A DNA stretch of 33,604 nucleotides from an uncultured Bacteroidales bacterium (lineage in GTDB: Bacteria; Bacteroidota; Bacteroidia; Bacteroidales; Paludibacteraceae). Location of the stretch: contig CAIYOZ010000344.1 in the NCBI GenBank assembly GCA_903927945.1, forward strand, positions 1 through 33,604. The letters are read 5' to 3'. The notes under the pieces were generated by a model. It did no database searches. It saw nothing but the letters and a program-made list of their open reading frames with translations, and was not told the DNA's origin. Numbering within the stretch: position 1 is the first letter of the stretch; each line of letters opens with the position of its first letter. This document shows positions 16,951-26,357 of this stretch, in pieces. Made by a program: the position numbers and the translations under genes.

Positions 16951-17144
16951 CGGCCTTTCTCCTGCCATTCTCGTGAAATGCTATTTAGACGTTACATACA
17001 CATTGCATAGATATTACATATATATATTACATATACATCACATACCTATATAGGTATGTAACATCTATGTAACATGTATGTAATGAAATTCTAGTTAGTA
17101 ATTAATGAATAAAGACCATTTCACGAGAATGGCAAGAGGAAGGC
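16951..17144. repeat. Approx. 190-bp imperfect palindromic (MITE-like) element
   Basis: Terminal arms CCTTTCTCCTGCCATTCTCGTGAAATG and CATTTCACGAGAATGGCAAGAGGAAGG are inverted; centre is the perfect 20-bp palindrome ACATACCTATATAGGTATGT (17040-17059), with inverted TTACATA/TATGTAA copies between. Confidence 0.8.
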
Positions 17145-17235
17145 ATAAGAAAAGCGCCCTAAAAAGCACCATTAGTAGAATGTAGTCTGGAATAAGAAAG
17201 TATGGTCAGTTAACATTTGTACGCATACAATCCAC

Positions 17236-17252
17236 CTAAAAATGCTTTTTAG
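17236..17252. promoter_or_regulatory. Palindrome CTAAAAA-TGC-TTTTTAG upstream of susC
   Basis: 7-bp perfect arms; a half-site-like CTAAAAAGCA occurs at 17159-17168. Confidence 0.45.
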
Positions 17253-17308
17253 TCAATTATTCCACCGATAAACGTCATTTTTTGCACATTATTAATGAAT
17301 CAAAACCA

Positions 17309-17316
17309 TACTTTTG
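17309..17316 (+). promoter_or_regulatory. Candidate -7 box TACTTTTG for the susC operon
   Basis: Matches TAnnTTTG, 48 bp upstream of ATG 17364; TTTG at 17281-17284 is a possible but distant -33. Confidence 0.4.
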
Positions 17317-17363
17317 TTCCGAAAACATATTGTTCAACAAATTATCTAATACATGAAAACACA

Positions 17364-20300
17364 ATGAAAGAAGCAATGCAACTAAGGAAGCTATTTTTCA
17401 ACCGATGGGCGGTCACATTTCTGGTAGCTTTTTTTGCCTGGAGCTCGTTGAGTGCTCAGGTGAAACCGGTATCGGGGGTGGTCAAGGATCCTACGGGTGA
17501 AACTATTATAGGCGCATCGGTGATTGTAAAAGGGACAACTATCGGGGTGATTACCGGTATGGATGGATCCTATAAATTAAATGTACCAGCCACGGGGAAA
17601 GTACTGTTGGTTTCGTATGTAGGGATGGAAAAACAAGAAGTGCCTATCAAGGGAAGCGTGGTGAACGTGACGCTTCAGAATACCGACAAATCACTGGATG
17701 AAGTGGTGGTTATCGGTTATGGCACCCAGAAGAAACGCGATTTGACAGGCTCGGTGTCGTCGGTTAGCGAAAAAGAGTTGAGAGACATTCCGGTAGCCAC
17801 CGCTGCAGAAGCCCTTACCGGAAAACTCCCCGGAGTTCAGGTGACAACCACTGAAGGATCACCGGATGCCGATATCAAGATACGCGTCAGGGGTGGCGGT
17901 TCCATTACCCAAAGCAACACTCCGCTTTATATAGTGGATGGTTTTACCAAGGATGATATTAAAGACATTGCACCTTCCGAAATTCAAACCATCGACGTAC
18001 TGAAGGATGCTTCTTCTACTGCTATTTATGGGTCACGTGGTGCCAACGGGGTAATCATTATTACCACCAAGACGGCAGCAGCCGGCAAACTAACTGTTTC
18101 ATACAACGGATATGTGGGCATCAAGGAAGTTCCCAAGATGTTGGATGTGCTTTCTCCTTATCAGTTTGCGCAAAAGCAATACGAACGATCGGTTTGGGAT
18201 GGTAAGGAATCGAGTGAATATGAAAATTACTTTGGCAGCTACAACGATATCAATTTATACAAGTCGATGAATGCCACCAACTGGCAAAATAAAACCTTCG
18301 GGAATACTGGGGTGGTACAGAATCATACAGTGGCTGTCGGAGGAGGTGGTTCCATGCTGAAGTACAATGCCAGTTACAACCATATCGACAGCAAGGAAGT
18401 GATGTACATGTCGAATTACAAGCGTGATAACGTGAGTTTGAAGTTGAAATTCACTCCCGTGAACTGGCTGATCATCGATGCAGCCGCCCGGTATGCCGGG
18501 ACCACTATTAACGGTCCGGGTGCTAATGACCAGACAGGTACCGAGAAATCAACCTCCGATTCACGTGTAAAAAATGCGGTGATCTTTAAACCGATTCCTT
18601 TAAAGAACCTGACTTCTGAAACGGATGATTCCGAGGCTTCTGCCAGTCTTTATTCGCCACTGGTGGCTACACAGGATAACAACAGGTATCAGAAAAATAA
18701 TAATTACAACCTGAACAGTGGCGTTACCATTAATTTCAACAGGAACTGGTCGTTCCATTCAACGGTAGGAATTACCAAAATAGATAACAACGATAAGCGG
18801 TTTTATGGGTTGACGTCTTATTATGTCGTTCAGGGTGGTGCTTCGAAAAGAGCCAATGATGCCGGGATTTTAGTATCCGCACCGGCTACATCGATTGTCA
18901 ATACGAACACAAAAACACTTCAAAATACAAACCTTCTGACTTTCCATAAAGATAATTTTTTGCCCGATCAGAATCTAAACTTTATTCTGGGTCAGGAAAG
19001 CTATATAAATTCTATTGACTACATCGGACAATCGATAGAGGCATTCCCACTGACCTACATGTCTTCGGATGCATGGAGTCATTTAAGTGATGGCACTACC
19101 GTATCCAGTAAACACTTCTACAACCCCGATTACCGGAAGTTCTCCTATTTTTCACGGTTGAATTATGAAATCAGGGACCGGTATTTGCTGGCAGCCTCCG
19201 TACGTGCCGATGGATCGAGTAAATTCCAGAAGAACCCCTGGGGGATATTCCCTTCAATATCCGCCGGATGGAGAATCACCGAGGAGTCATTTATGAGGGA
19301 TTCACAGGATTGGCTTTCGAACCTGAAGTTACGTGCCGGATACGGACAAGCCGGGAATGATAATATTCCCGTTCAGATGTTCACCCGGAATTATAATTCT
19401 ACCTATTCCACCTATCTGCCTGCCTCCATTAATTCGACAATTTTTTCAGCAGGAACAACCCTGGCGAATCCTGACCTGAAATGGGAAACGACAACCACCA
19501 GGAACGGGGGTCTTGACTTCGGATTCTTTAAAAACAGGATCAACGGATCGGTGGAAGTGTATTCGAATACCACGAAAGATGCCTTGCTTGATTTAAGTAT
19601 CAGTGGCCCTTATTCGGATATCTGGAAAAATGTAGCTTCTACCTCCAATAAAGGGATTGAGTTTAATGTCAATGCAGCACTTATTCAGACCAAGGACTTT
19701 AACCTGAGCTTTGCGTTTAATATCAGTTTTAACCAGAACAAAGTCCTTAGCCTTGGAACCCTGCAAAGTTATACATTTAACGAACAATGGACCAGTACTT
19801 CCTCTGCTTCCAACAGTTATGTGGTGACACCGGGTAAGCCCATCGGACTAATTTACGGGTATGTGAACGATGGTATGTACAATGCCAGTGATTTTAGCTG
19901 GAATGGAACCAAATGGGTAATGAATGCTGCCAAATATTCCACTGCTGTATTAGTGTCGGATGATGGAACAAAGAAGGTTTATAAATACAAGGATGCCAGT
20001 GGTAATATATTTGCAGATAACAGTGCTCTTACCGGAGTCAGTTGGGGGCCGGGAGCCATGAAGCTGAAAGATACAAACGGAGATGGTGTCATTACCGAAG
20101 CCGACCGTGTACAGATAGGGAATACCAACCCTACTCATTTCGGATCATTCTCTTTTACAACCAGTTATAAAGGATTCGATGCCAACGTAAACTTCAACTG
20201 GGTGTATGGCAACAGTATTTACAATGCCGGGAAAATTGAGATGACCTCCGAGTATAATTATAAATACCGGAATATGCTCGCCATGACTGCCAACTCGTAT

Positions 20301-20675
20301 ACTCAAATTGATTGGGCCACCGGAAACAGGGTGACTGATGCCGCTACACTGACCGCTATGAATGCTAATGCCACCATGTGGGCTGCACCTGCCGGTCAAT
20401 ATGCGGTGACTTCCTGGGCTATAGAGGATGGATCGTTCCTGCGGTTGAATAATTTAACGGTGGGTTATTCCTTGCCAAAGAAGATGACTACAAAATTCTA
20501 CATTCAAAAGCTTCGGGTATATGCCACGGGATATAACTTGTTTATCCTGACCAACTATACAGGTTATGATCCTGAAGTGGATACACGCCGGTCTAAAACA
20601 GCAACCCCGGGAGTTGATTATTCAGCTTATCCCAAGAGCCGTTCATACAACCTTGGAGTAAACATAACCTTCTAA
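17364..20675 (+). CDS. SusC/RagA family TonB-linked outer membrane protein
   Basis: CarboxypepD_reg-like VSGVVKDPTGETIIGASVIVKGTTIGVITGMDGSYKLNV, TonB-box-like LDEVVVIGYGTQKKRDLTGSVSSV, plug and barrel. The track begins at 17295, but MKEAMQLRKLFFNRWAVTF at 17364 gives a better signal peptide. Confidence 0.95.
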   Translation: MKEAMQLRKLFFNRWAVTFLVAFFAWSSLSAQVKPVSGVVKDPTGETIIGASVIVKGTTIGVITGMDGSYKLNVPATGKVLLVSYVGMEKQEVPIKGSVVNVTLQNTDKSLDEVVVIGYGTQKKRDLTGSVSSVSEKELRDIPVATAAEALTGKLPGVQVTTTEGSPDADIKIRVRGGGSITQSNTPLYIVDGFTKDDIKDIAPSEIQTIDVLKDASSTAIYGSRGANGVIIITTKTAAAGKLTVSYNGYVGIKEVPKMLDVLSPYQFAQKQYERSVWDGKESSEYENYFGSYNDINLYKSMNATNWQNKTFGNTGVVQNHTVAVGGGGSMLKYNASYNHIDSKEVMYMSNYKRDNVSLKLKFTPVNWLIIDAAARYAGTTINGPGANDQTGTEKSTSDSRVKNAVIFKPIPLKNLTSETDDSEASASLYSPLVATQDNNRYQKNNNYNLNSGVTINFNRNWSFHSTVGITKIDNNDKRFYGLTSYYVVQGGASKRANDAGILVSAPATSIVNTNTKTLQNTNLLTFHKDNFLPDQNLNFILGQESYINSIDYIGQSIEAFPLTYMSSDAWSHLSDGTTVSSKHFYNPDYRKFSYFSRLNYEIRDRYLLAASVRADGSSKFQKNPWGIFPSISAGWRITEESFMRDSQDWLSNLKLRAGYGQAGNDNIPVQMFTRNYNSTYSTYLPASINSTIFSAGTTLANPDLKWETTTTRNGGLDFGFFKNRINGSVEVYSNTTKDALLDLSISGPYSDIWKNVASTSNKGIEFNVNAALIQTKDFNLSFAFNISFNQNKVLSLGTLQSYTFNEQWTSTSSASNSYVVTPGKPIGLIYGYVNDGMYNASDFSWNGTKWVMNAAKYSTAVLVSDDGTKKVYKYKDASGNIFADNSALTGVSWGPGAMKLKDTNGDGVITEADRVQIGNTNPTHFGSFSFTTSYKGFDANVNFNWVYGNSIYNAGKIEMTSEYNYKYRNMLAMTANSYTQIDWATGNRVTDAATLTAMNANATMWAAPAGQYAVTSWAIEDGSFLRLNNLTVGYSLPKKMTTKFYIQKLRVYATGYNLFILTNYTGYDPEVDTRRSKTATPGVDYSAYPKSRSYNLGVNITF

Positions 20676-20687
20676 AATCATACTACA

Positions 20688-22547
20688 ATGAAAAAAAATA
20701 ATCTATATAAAATACTTTTCGGCTTCCTCCTCTTTTCGATGAGTTCATGTACTGACATGTTAGTTGTATCCAGCAAGTCGCTGTTGAGTGATGACCAGGT
20801 TTTTACGAATACCGATTCAACCAGAGAAGCCATTTCGGCCATCTATGATATCTTCGGACAAAATAATTCGTACCGGAACCGCCTTTGGTTGCAAATGGGG
20901 CAGAATACCGATATCGAATACCGGTCCGGTTGGGCTACCGGAACAGCGCTCACCTCAATCAAATCGGATGACAATATAGCTCTTTATAATTCCACTACTG
21001 CACTACCGGATGGTTATAGCAATCCGGGTTCCGACAATCCATGGAACAGGCTTTATCAAGGTGTAGAGCGTTCGAACCTGGCTATTGCAGGGATACGCAA
21101 GTTTGGAAAACCGGCTGCCGGAAACGATATGGGACACTACCTGGGGGAAGCCCTGACTTTGCGTGCCTTTTTCTATTTCGACCTGATTAAATGGTGGGGT
21201 GATGTGCCGGCCTGGTTTGATCCTATGACTGCCGGGACGATCTATGTCGCCAAATCGAACAGGGATAGTATTTACAACCACATTATCGGTGATTTACAGG
21301 AAGCATCCACGCTGTTGTACAGTATCAATAATCCGTTGACCACCTCCACCAAGCTGGTGAGCAGGGATGCCGCCCGTGGATTGCTGGCCCGCATATGCCT
21401 GCAGGCTGCAGGATATTCCATGCGTCCCTTGGGAGCCACTGATTCCGAAATAAAAATTACAGCATCAACGGCCCGTCAACAGGAACTTTACACCATAGCC
21501 CGCGAAGCTTGCCGGGCCATCATTACCGATAACCATTATTCACTCGACGGAAGTTTCAAGAATATCTTCTATCAACAATGCCAGGATGTGGAATCGCAGG
21601 GACGGGAAACTATCTGGCAGATACCATACAAAATGGGCATACGCGGACGTATGGTCTATAACCTGGGAATCCCCCGCGACCCTGACGGGGTGAACAATAC
21701 CGTAACCATTGGCGGACAATTTAAAGTTATGCCAAGTTTCTATTATGACTATAATGTGAACGACACACGCCGGGATATCACCGTGGTTCCTTATAAAGTT
21801 CAAAAAAGCACCACCCTGGGGGTTATGGAACAAAACGTTGCCTCCGGCATCACAGGTTTCAATATCGCCAAATGGCGGGCCGAATGGGTGAAAGCACCAA
21901 TAACAGGGACAGATGATGGGGTATCACCGATTGTGTTACGTTATTCGGATGTGTTGTTAATGTTTGCAGAGGCCGATTTGTTCTTAAACGGAACAGAGGG
22001 AGCCGAATACTTCAACATGGTTCGCCGCCGTGCCTTCGGACAATCCATAAATTCAGTTTCACCCTATGACTTGCCCCTTACACTGGATAATCTCAAACAG
22101 GAAAGAGCCTTTGAGTTCTGCGGTGAAAATATCCGCAAATACGACTTGGAACGTTGGGGACAACTTAAATCGGGTATCGACCAGGCTACCAATAACCTGA
22201 GAGCACTGCGTGATGGTACGGGAAATTATGCCACCGTTCCGGCAACCATTTATTACAAATGGAATGTTGATAATACCATATCCCCGGGAGAACGCGTACT
22301 GACCGTCTATGGATTGCAACGCGGTGAAATAGATGATAAAACGGTTACCGAACCACTGGGTGGCTGGATCAAGAAATCATGGACACAGGGTGCCTCGGGA
22401 AGTGACCTGTATTTAAGCGAGGGATTTGTGACACACCTCTATTTTAATGACCCGGATAAGCGTCAGCTTTTGCCTATTATGGATCAAATTATCAGTGTCA
22501 GTAACGGCACCTTGAAGAATGATTACGGATACACAACAAAACAATGA
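20688..22547 (+). CDS. SusD/RagB family outer-membrane lipoprotein
   Basis: 619 aa; lipobox SMSSC; AISAIYDIFGQNN, NPWNRLYQGVERSNLAI, GEALTLRAFFYFDLIKWWGDVP; 12 bp after susC. Confidence 0.95.
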   Translation: MKKNNLYKILFGFLLFSMSSCTDMLVVSSKSLLSDDQVFTNTDSTREAISAIYDIFGQNNSYRNRLWLQMGQNTDIEYRSGWATGTALTSIKSDDNIALYNSTTALPDGYSNPGSDNPWNRLYQGVERSNLAIAGIRKFGKPAAGNDMGHYLGEALTLRAFFYFDLIKWWGDVPAWFDPMTAGTIYVAKSNRDSIYNHIIGDLQEASTLLYSINNPLTTSTKLVSRDAARGLLARICLQAAGYSMRPLGATDSEIKITASTARQQELYTIAREACRAIITDNHYSLDGSFKNIFYQQCQDVESQGRETIWQIPYKMGIRGRMVYNLGIPRDPDGVNNTVTIGGQFKVMPSFYYDYNVNDTRRDITVVPYKVQKSTTLGVMEQNVASGITGFNIAKWRAEWVKAPITGTDDGVSPIVLRYSDVLLMFAEADLFLNGTEGAEYFNMVRRRAFGQSINSVSPYDLPLTLDNLKQERAFEFCGENIRKYDLERWGQLKSGIDQATNNLRALRDGTGNYATVPATIYYKWNVDNTISPGERVLTVYGLQRGEIDDKTVTEPLGGWIKKSWTQGASGSDLYLSEGFVTHLYFNDPDKRQLLPIMDQIISVSNGTLKNDYGYTTKQ

Positions 22548-22553
22548 AAGGTG

Positions 22554-22579
22554 GGAGGATAGCTTACCGCATATCCTCC
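22554..22579 (+). other. Intercistronic hairpin GGAGGATA-N10-TATCCTCC
   Basis: Perfect 8-bp stem between susD and the next CDS, no T-run. Confidence 0.6.
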
Positions 22580-22610
22580 TACATTCAACAAACTATTAAA
22601 ATTCCGAAAA

Positions 22611-24281
22611 ATGAAAAATATAAAAAACATACAGTTAGCGGCATTCTTTGCAGTGATCTTTGTAGTGGGAGCATTCACCTCCTGCAACGATGACCTGACG
22701 TTGAAAAGTCTGCCCTATTTATTCCGTCCGGTAAATTTTGCCGCTACCCTGAATAAAACAGTGGCGACTATCTCGTGGGCTGCGGTGGACAGTGCAAAGT
22801 CATATACTCTACAGGTAAGTATGGACAGTACATTTAAATCCAGGATGGTGGATACTACCACTACCAAGCTTTTTATTACCAAGGAGTTTGCGGGTGAAAC
22901 AACGTTTTATGCCCGGGTTCGCGCCAATGCCGGTGATACCACCAAGAATTCAAAGTTTAATGCCACTCTGTCCTTTAAGACCCCAAAAGAAAATATATTC
23001 CTGGGGTATGGTACCAGCAATAACACGGGTAATTTATACAGTGCTTACATGAATAATGCGAACACCCTGGATATCAAATGGCAACCGGGAGCCAATGCCA
23101 CACATTTGATTCTCACTTCTGCAGATGGTTCTATTAGGGATTCTGTTTCATTATTAGCACCACAACTCACCTCAGGTGAAAAAGCTGTTACCTCATTATC
23201 AAAATCAACCTGGAAAGTTGCTATCTATAACGGTTCGATTCTTAGAGGAACAACCTACGGACTGGTTGAAGGTGATGTAATTTTAGGACCAACCGATAAT
23301 TTGCGGACTGCATTGGACAATGCTACTTCGGGTCAAATCATCATGTTATCTCCGGGAGTGACCTATGCAATAGGCGGTGCTGCTTATAATTTTAGTAAAA
23401 ACGTTAAAGTTAAGAGTTTTTCCCCCATCAGCCGTTCGGTGGTTTGCATGACTACAAGTGGTACAACAACGCCACCTACCACCACTTCAAACATGATGGG
23501 TGTTGTAGCTTCGTCGGCCATTGACAGCTTGGTTTTTGAGAATATTGATTTCACGGGATATTGCGACAATAACACTTCTTCGATAAAAATTGGTTATCTC
23601 TTTAGCAACAAAGTAGCCTGTACGGTGACTAATCTAAAATTTACCAACTGTAATATCCATAATCTCGGGAATACCACTATGAGGCTCTCAGGAGGTACCC
23701 CCACTGCAAGCCAACGTATCTCCAATCTTATTTATAATGGATGTGTGATTAGTGAATCGGGTTTTGCAAGTGGTTACGCGCTGGTGAACATAAGCAAATC
23801 GTCTGATTATATTGACAACATTGTTATTTCGAATTCCACCCTTTATAATTTCAGTTATCCGGTCATTTCGATCGTTCAAACTGCAACTACACCTATGACC
23901 TCTGTATCCATTTCAAATTGTACATTCAATCAAACCTCCCAAAATGCAGGAGGAACGCGGGTGTTATTTAATTTTGATTACATGGCTTTGACAAATGGAA
24001 TAAGTATTAAGAATTGTATATTTGGAAGTTCGGGTGCTGCCACAGCCGGATTAAAAACCACAAATGCAACAGTTGCAACGACCATAACGGGCTGTTATTA
24101 CACCAGTGATTTTGTAGATGAGACATTGGTTGCAGGAGTATCGTATTCCATTAAGCCCAGCATGTCGGGTTATTCAGGGAATTCTACCTCTTTATGGAAA
24201 AGTCCGTTGACTGGAGACTTTACTTTGATAGACACTTCATTCAAGGGTAAAGGGGTGGCTGGTGATTTAAGGGTGTATTAA
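22611..24281 (+). CDS. Surface lipoprotein with FN3-like and right-handed beta-helix domains (DUF4957/DUF5123-like), pectin-PUL type
   Basis: 556 aa; lipobox GAFTSCNDD; FN3-like segment; VIFENIDFTGY-like and VSISNCTFNQTS beta-helix repeats; position directly after susD. Confidence 0.75.
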   Translation: MKNIKNIQLAAFFAVIFVVGAFTSCNDDLTLKSLPYLFRPVNFAATLNKTVATISWAAVDSAKSYTLQVSMDSTFKSRMVDTTTTKLFITKEFAGETTFYARVRANAGDTTKNSKFNATLSFKTPKENIFLGYGTSNNTGNLYSAYMNNANTLDIKWQPGANATHLILTSADGSIRDSVSLLAPQLTSGEKAVTSLSKSTWKVAIYNGSILRGTTYGLVEGDVILGPTDNLRTALDNATSGQIIMLSPGVTYAIGGAAYNFSKNVKVKSFSPISRSVVCMTTSGTTTPPTTTSNMMGVVASSAIDSLVFENIDFTGYCDNNTSSIKIGYLFSNKVACTVTNLKFTNCNIHNLGNTTMRLSGGTPTASQRISNLIYNGCVISESGFASGYALVNISKSSDYIDNIVISNSTLYNFSYPVISIVQTATTPMTSVSISNCTFNQTSQNAGGTRVLFNFDYMALTNGISIKNCIFGSSGAATAGLKTTNATVATTITGCYYTSDFVDETLVAGVSYSIKPSMSGYSGNSTSLWKSPLTGDFTLIDTSFKGKGVAGDLRVY

Positions 24282-24429
24282 TAAATAATTAAGGTCTTCT
24301 CCTTCTCTCTTCAACATAGAGGAGAGAGGTGTAAGTCCTTATTCAATGGAATATGAAACGTTTGATTTCTGTTGTTTTGATCACTCTCAGCATGTTTTTT
24401 TAATTGGTTATAAAATAAAAAGTTTAGTG

Positions 24430-26076
24430 ATGTATTTATTAAAAAAAACAAATAAACTTATAGGTGCTCTACTCATGATTCTATCTTTCACTTCTGTTGA
24501 AGCATCGAACTGCTACGACCATCTATACAAGGGTTTGCCATTTTCAATGCCAAAAGTTATAGCACCTGTTTTTAAAAATAATGTGATTTCAATTACTGAT
24601 TTTGGTGGATTAGGGAATGGATATACCCTTAACACCGATGCTTTCAAAAATGCCATTACGTTACTTTCTAAAAGAGGGGGTGGTCAACTCACTGTACCAG
24701 CAGGGGTTTGGTTCACAGGCCCCATCGTGTTGGAGTCTAATATCAACTTGCATCTGGATAAGGGAGCGTTGATCTTGTTCTCTTCTGATTTTAGTTTATA
24801 TCCCTTGGTGAATACCTGTTTCGAAGGGTTGTCGACACGACGTTGCCAGTCGCCCATCTCCGCCCGCAATGCGGTGAACGTTGCTATTACTGGCGAAGGC
24901 TCTATCAACGGGTCGGGAGAGGCGTGGCGGCCTCTTAAAAAGGCAAAAGTAACCGATGCTTACTGGAAGAAGGTAGTGAAGTCGGGGGGCGTGTTGAAAG
25001 ATCCCACTTATTGGTTCCCGTCGAAGGGTTCGTTGAAAGGGGAATCCATCAGTGATTCGAACGTACCGCGTGGTAAAATGACCGATTCCTCCTGGCTGGA
25101 GGTCAAAGACTTTCTCCGTCCGGTGATGATTAACTTTATTGAATGTAAAAACGTGTTGTTGCAGGGCGTGTTGTTTGAAAATTCACCCAGCTGGAATATT
25201 CACCCGTTGATGTGTACCAACCTGATTATTGACAATGTCACGGTGCGAAATCCGAATTATGCTCAGAACGGGGATGGCATTGATGTGGAATCTTGTAAGA
25301 ATGTATTGATCGTAAACAGCAGTTTCGATGTGGGTGATGACGCCATTTGTATAAAATCGGGGAAAGATGAAGAAGGCCGTCTGCGTGCCCGTCCTTCCGA
25401 AAACATCATTGTGGACAACTGCAAGGTGTTCAAAGGGCATGGTGGATTCGTGGTGGGGAGTGAGATGTCAGGCGGGGTTCGCAATGTTTCGGTTCGTAAC
25501 TGTCAGTTCCTGGGTACTGATGTAGGTCTTCGATTTAAAAGCAACCGGGGACGTGGTGGACTGGTTGAAAATATCTATATCAGCGATATTTATATGTTCG
25601 ACATCATGACCGATTCATTCTTATTCGATCTGTTCTATGGTGGAAAATCATCTTCCGAATCGCTGGAGGAAGGGGATACGGCAGCAACCGCCTTACAAAA
25701 CATACCGGTGACCAAAGAAACACCTTCCTTCCGGAATATCTACGTGAAAAACATCGTCTCCCGCAATGCCCGGAGGGCAATGTATTTTAACGGACTGCCC
25801 GAAATGAAGATAGCCAACATCAACGTGGAAAATGCGATTATATCCTCGCAATACGGGGCTGTGATCAGTGAATCGGATGGCATTAAATTCAAGAATATAC
25901 AGATCATCCAGCAAACAGGCCCTGCCCTGACACTTCAAAACGTAAAGAACTTTGAGTTGAAAGATTTCACCTATCCCACAAACCTTCCGGAGGTGGTGAA
26001 GATTACAGGGAAATCAACGAATATTCAACTTCCAGAATCCATAGAGAAGGAAAAGATTATTGGAATGAATTTGTAA
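24430..26076 (+). CDS. Glycoside hydrolase family 28 (polygalacturonase)
   Basis: GH28 motifs NYAQNGDGIDVESC, FDVGDDAICIKSGKDEEGR, GHGGFVVGSEMSGGVRNV, LRFKSNRGRGG. The track begins at 24346; signal peptide suggests ATG 24430 (MYLLKKTNKLIGALLM). Confidence 0.93.
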   Translation: MYLLKKTNKLIGALLMILSFTSVEASNCYDHLYKGLPFSMPKVIAPVFKNNVISITDFGGLGNGYTLNTDAFKNAITLLSKRGGGQLTVPAGVWFTGPIVLESNINLHLDKGALILFSSDFSLYPLVNTCFEGLSTRRCQSPISARNAVNVAITGEGSINGSGEAWRPLKKAKVTDAYWKKVVKSGGVLKDPTYWFPSKGSLKGESISDSNVPRGKMTDSSWLEVKDFLRPVMINFIECKNVLLQGVLFENSPSWNIHPLMCTNLIIDNVTVRNPNYAQNGDGIDVESCKNVLIVNSSFDVGDDAICIKSGKDEEGRLRARPSENIIVDNCKVFKGHGGFVVGSEMSGGVRNVSVRNCQFLGTDVGLRFKSNRGRGGLVENIYISDIYMFDIMTDSFLFDLFYGGKSSSESLEEGDTAATALQNIPVTKETPSFRNIYVKNIVSRNARRAMYFNGLPEMKIANINVENAIISSQYGAVISESDGIKFKNIQIIQQTGPALTLQNVKNFELKDFTYPTNLPEVVKITGKSTNIQLPESIEKEKIIGMNL

Positions 26077-26103
26077 CGTGTTGTTCCCGATTGGATTTTA
26101 ATC

Positions 26104-26135
26104 AAAAAAAGGTGGATTATTCCACCTTTTTTTTG
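26104..26135 (+). terminator. Intrinsic terminator after GH28
   Basis: AAAAAAAGGTGGA-TTAT-TCCACCTTTTTTTT. Confidence 0.9.
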
Positions 26136-26357
26136 TCCACCAGCATGATCTAACTATTTGCTAAGTATCATGTAATCTCATATAGAATTATAATGTATTG
26201 AAATACAAGATAAAGATATGATTTTAGACTGGTATAAAAGATATGTAAAAACATTGTTTTGTTTTACACATTAAAAGTCAGTTTCTCCACATTTGATAGC
26301 AGGCAGAACGGTAATTTAGCAGTTGAAATCTATACTAATTATTAAAAAAATAAATCA

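Noticed and set aside
16990-17085. Recurrent TTACATA units as a possible CRISPR or iteron array
   Set aside because: Units are about 7 bp, irregularly spaced and inverted about a centre; better explained as part of the palindromic element.
17295-17363. Upstream ATG of the SusC ORF as the true start
   Set aside because: MNQNHTFVPKTYCSTNYLIHENT is not signal-like, and a -7-like box at 17309-17316 falls inside it; 17364 is preferred.
24300-24335. CTTCTCTC...GAGAGAGG weak hairpin between the DUF5123-like gene and GH28
   Set aside because: Short, imperfect pairing with no T-run; not enough to call a terminator or repeat family.
24346-24429. Upstream start of the GH28 ORF
   Set aside because: The preceding 28 residues are not needed; ATG 24430 gives a standard signal peptide.
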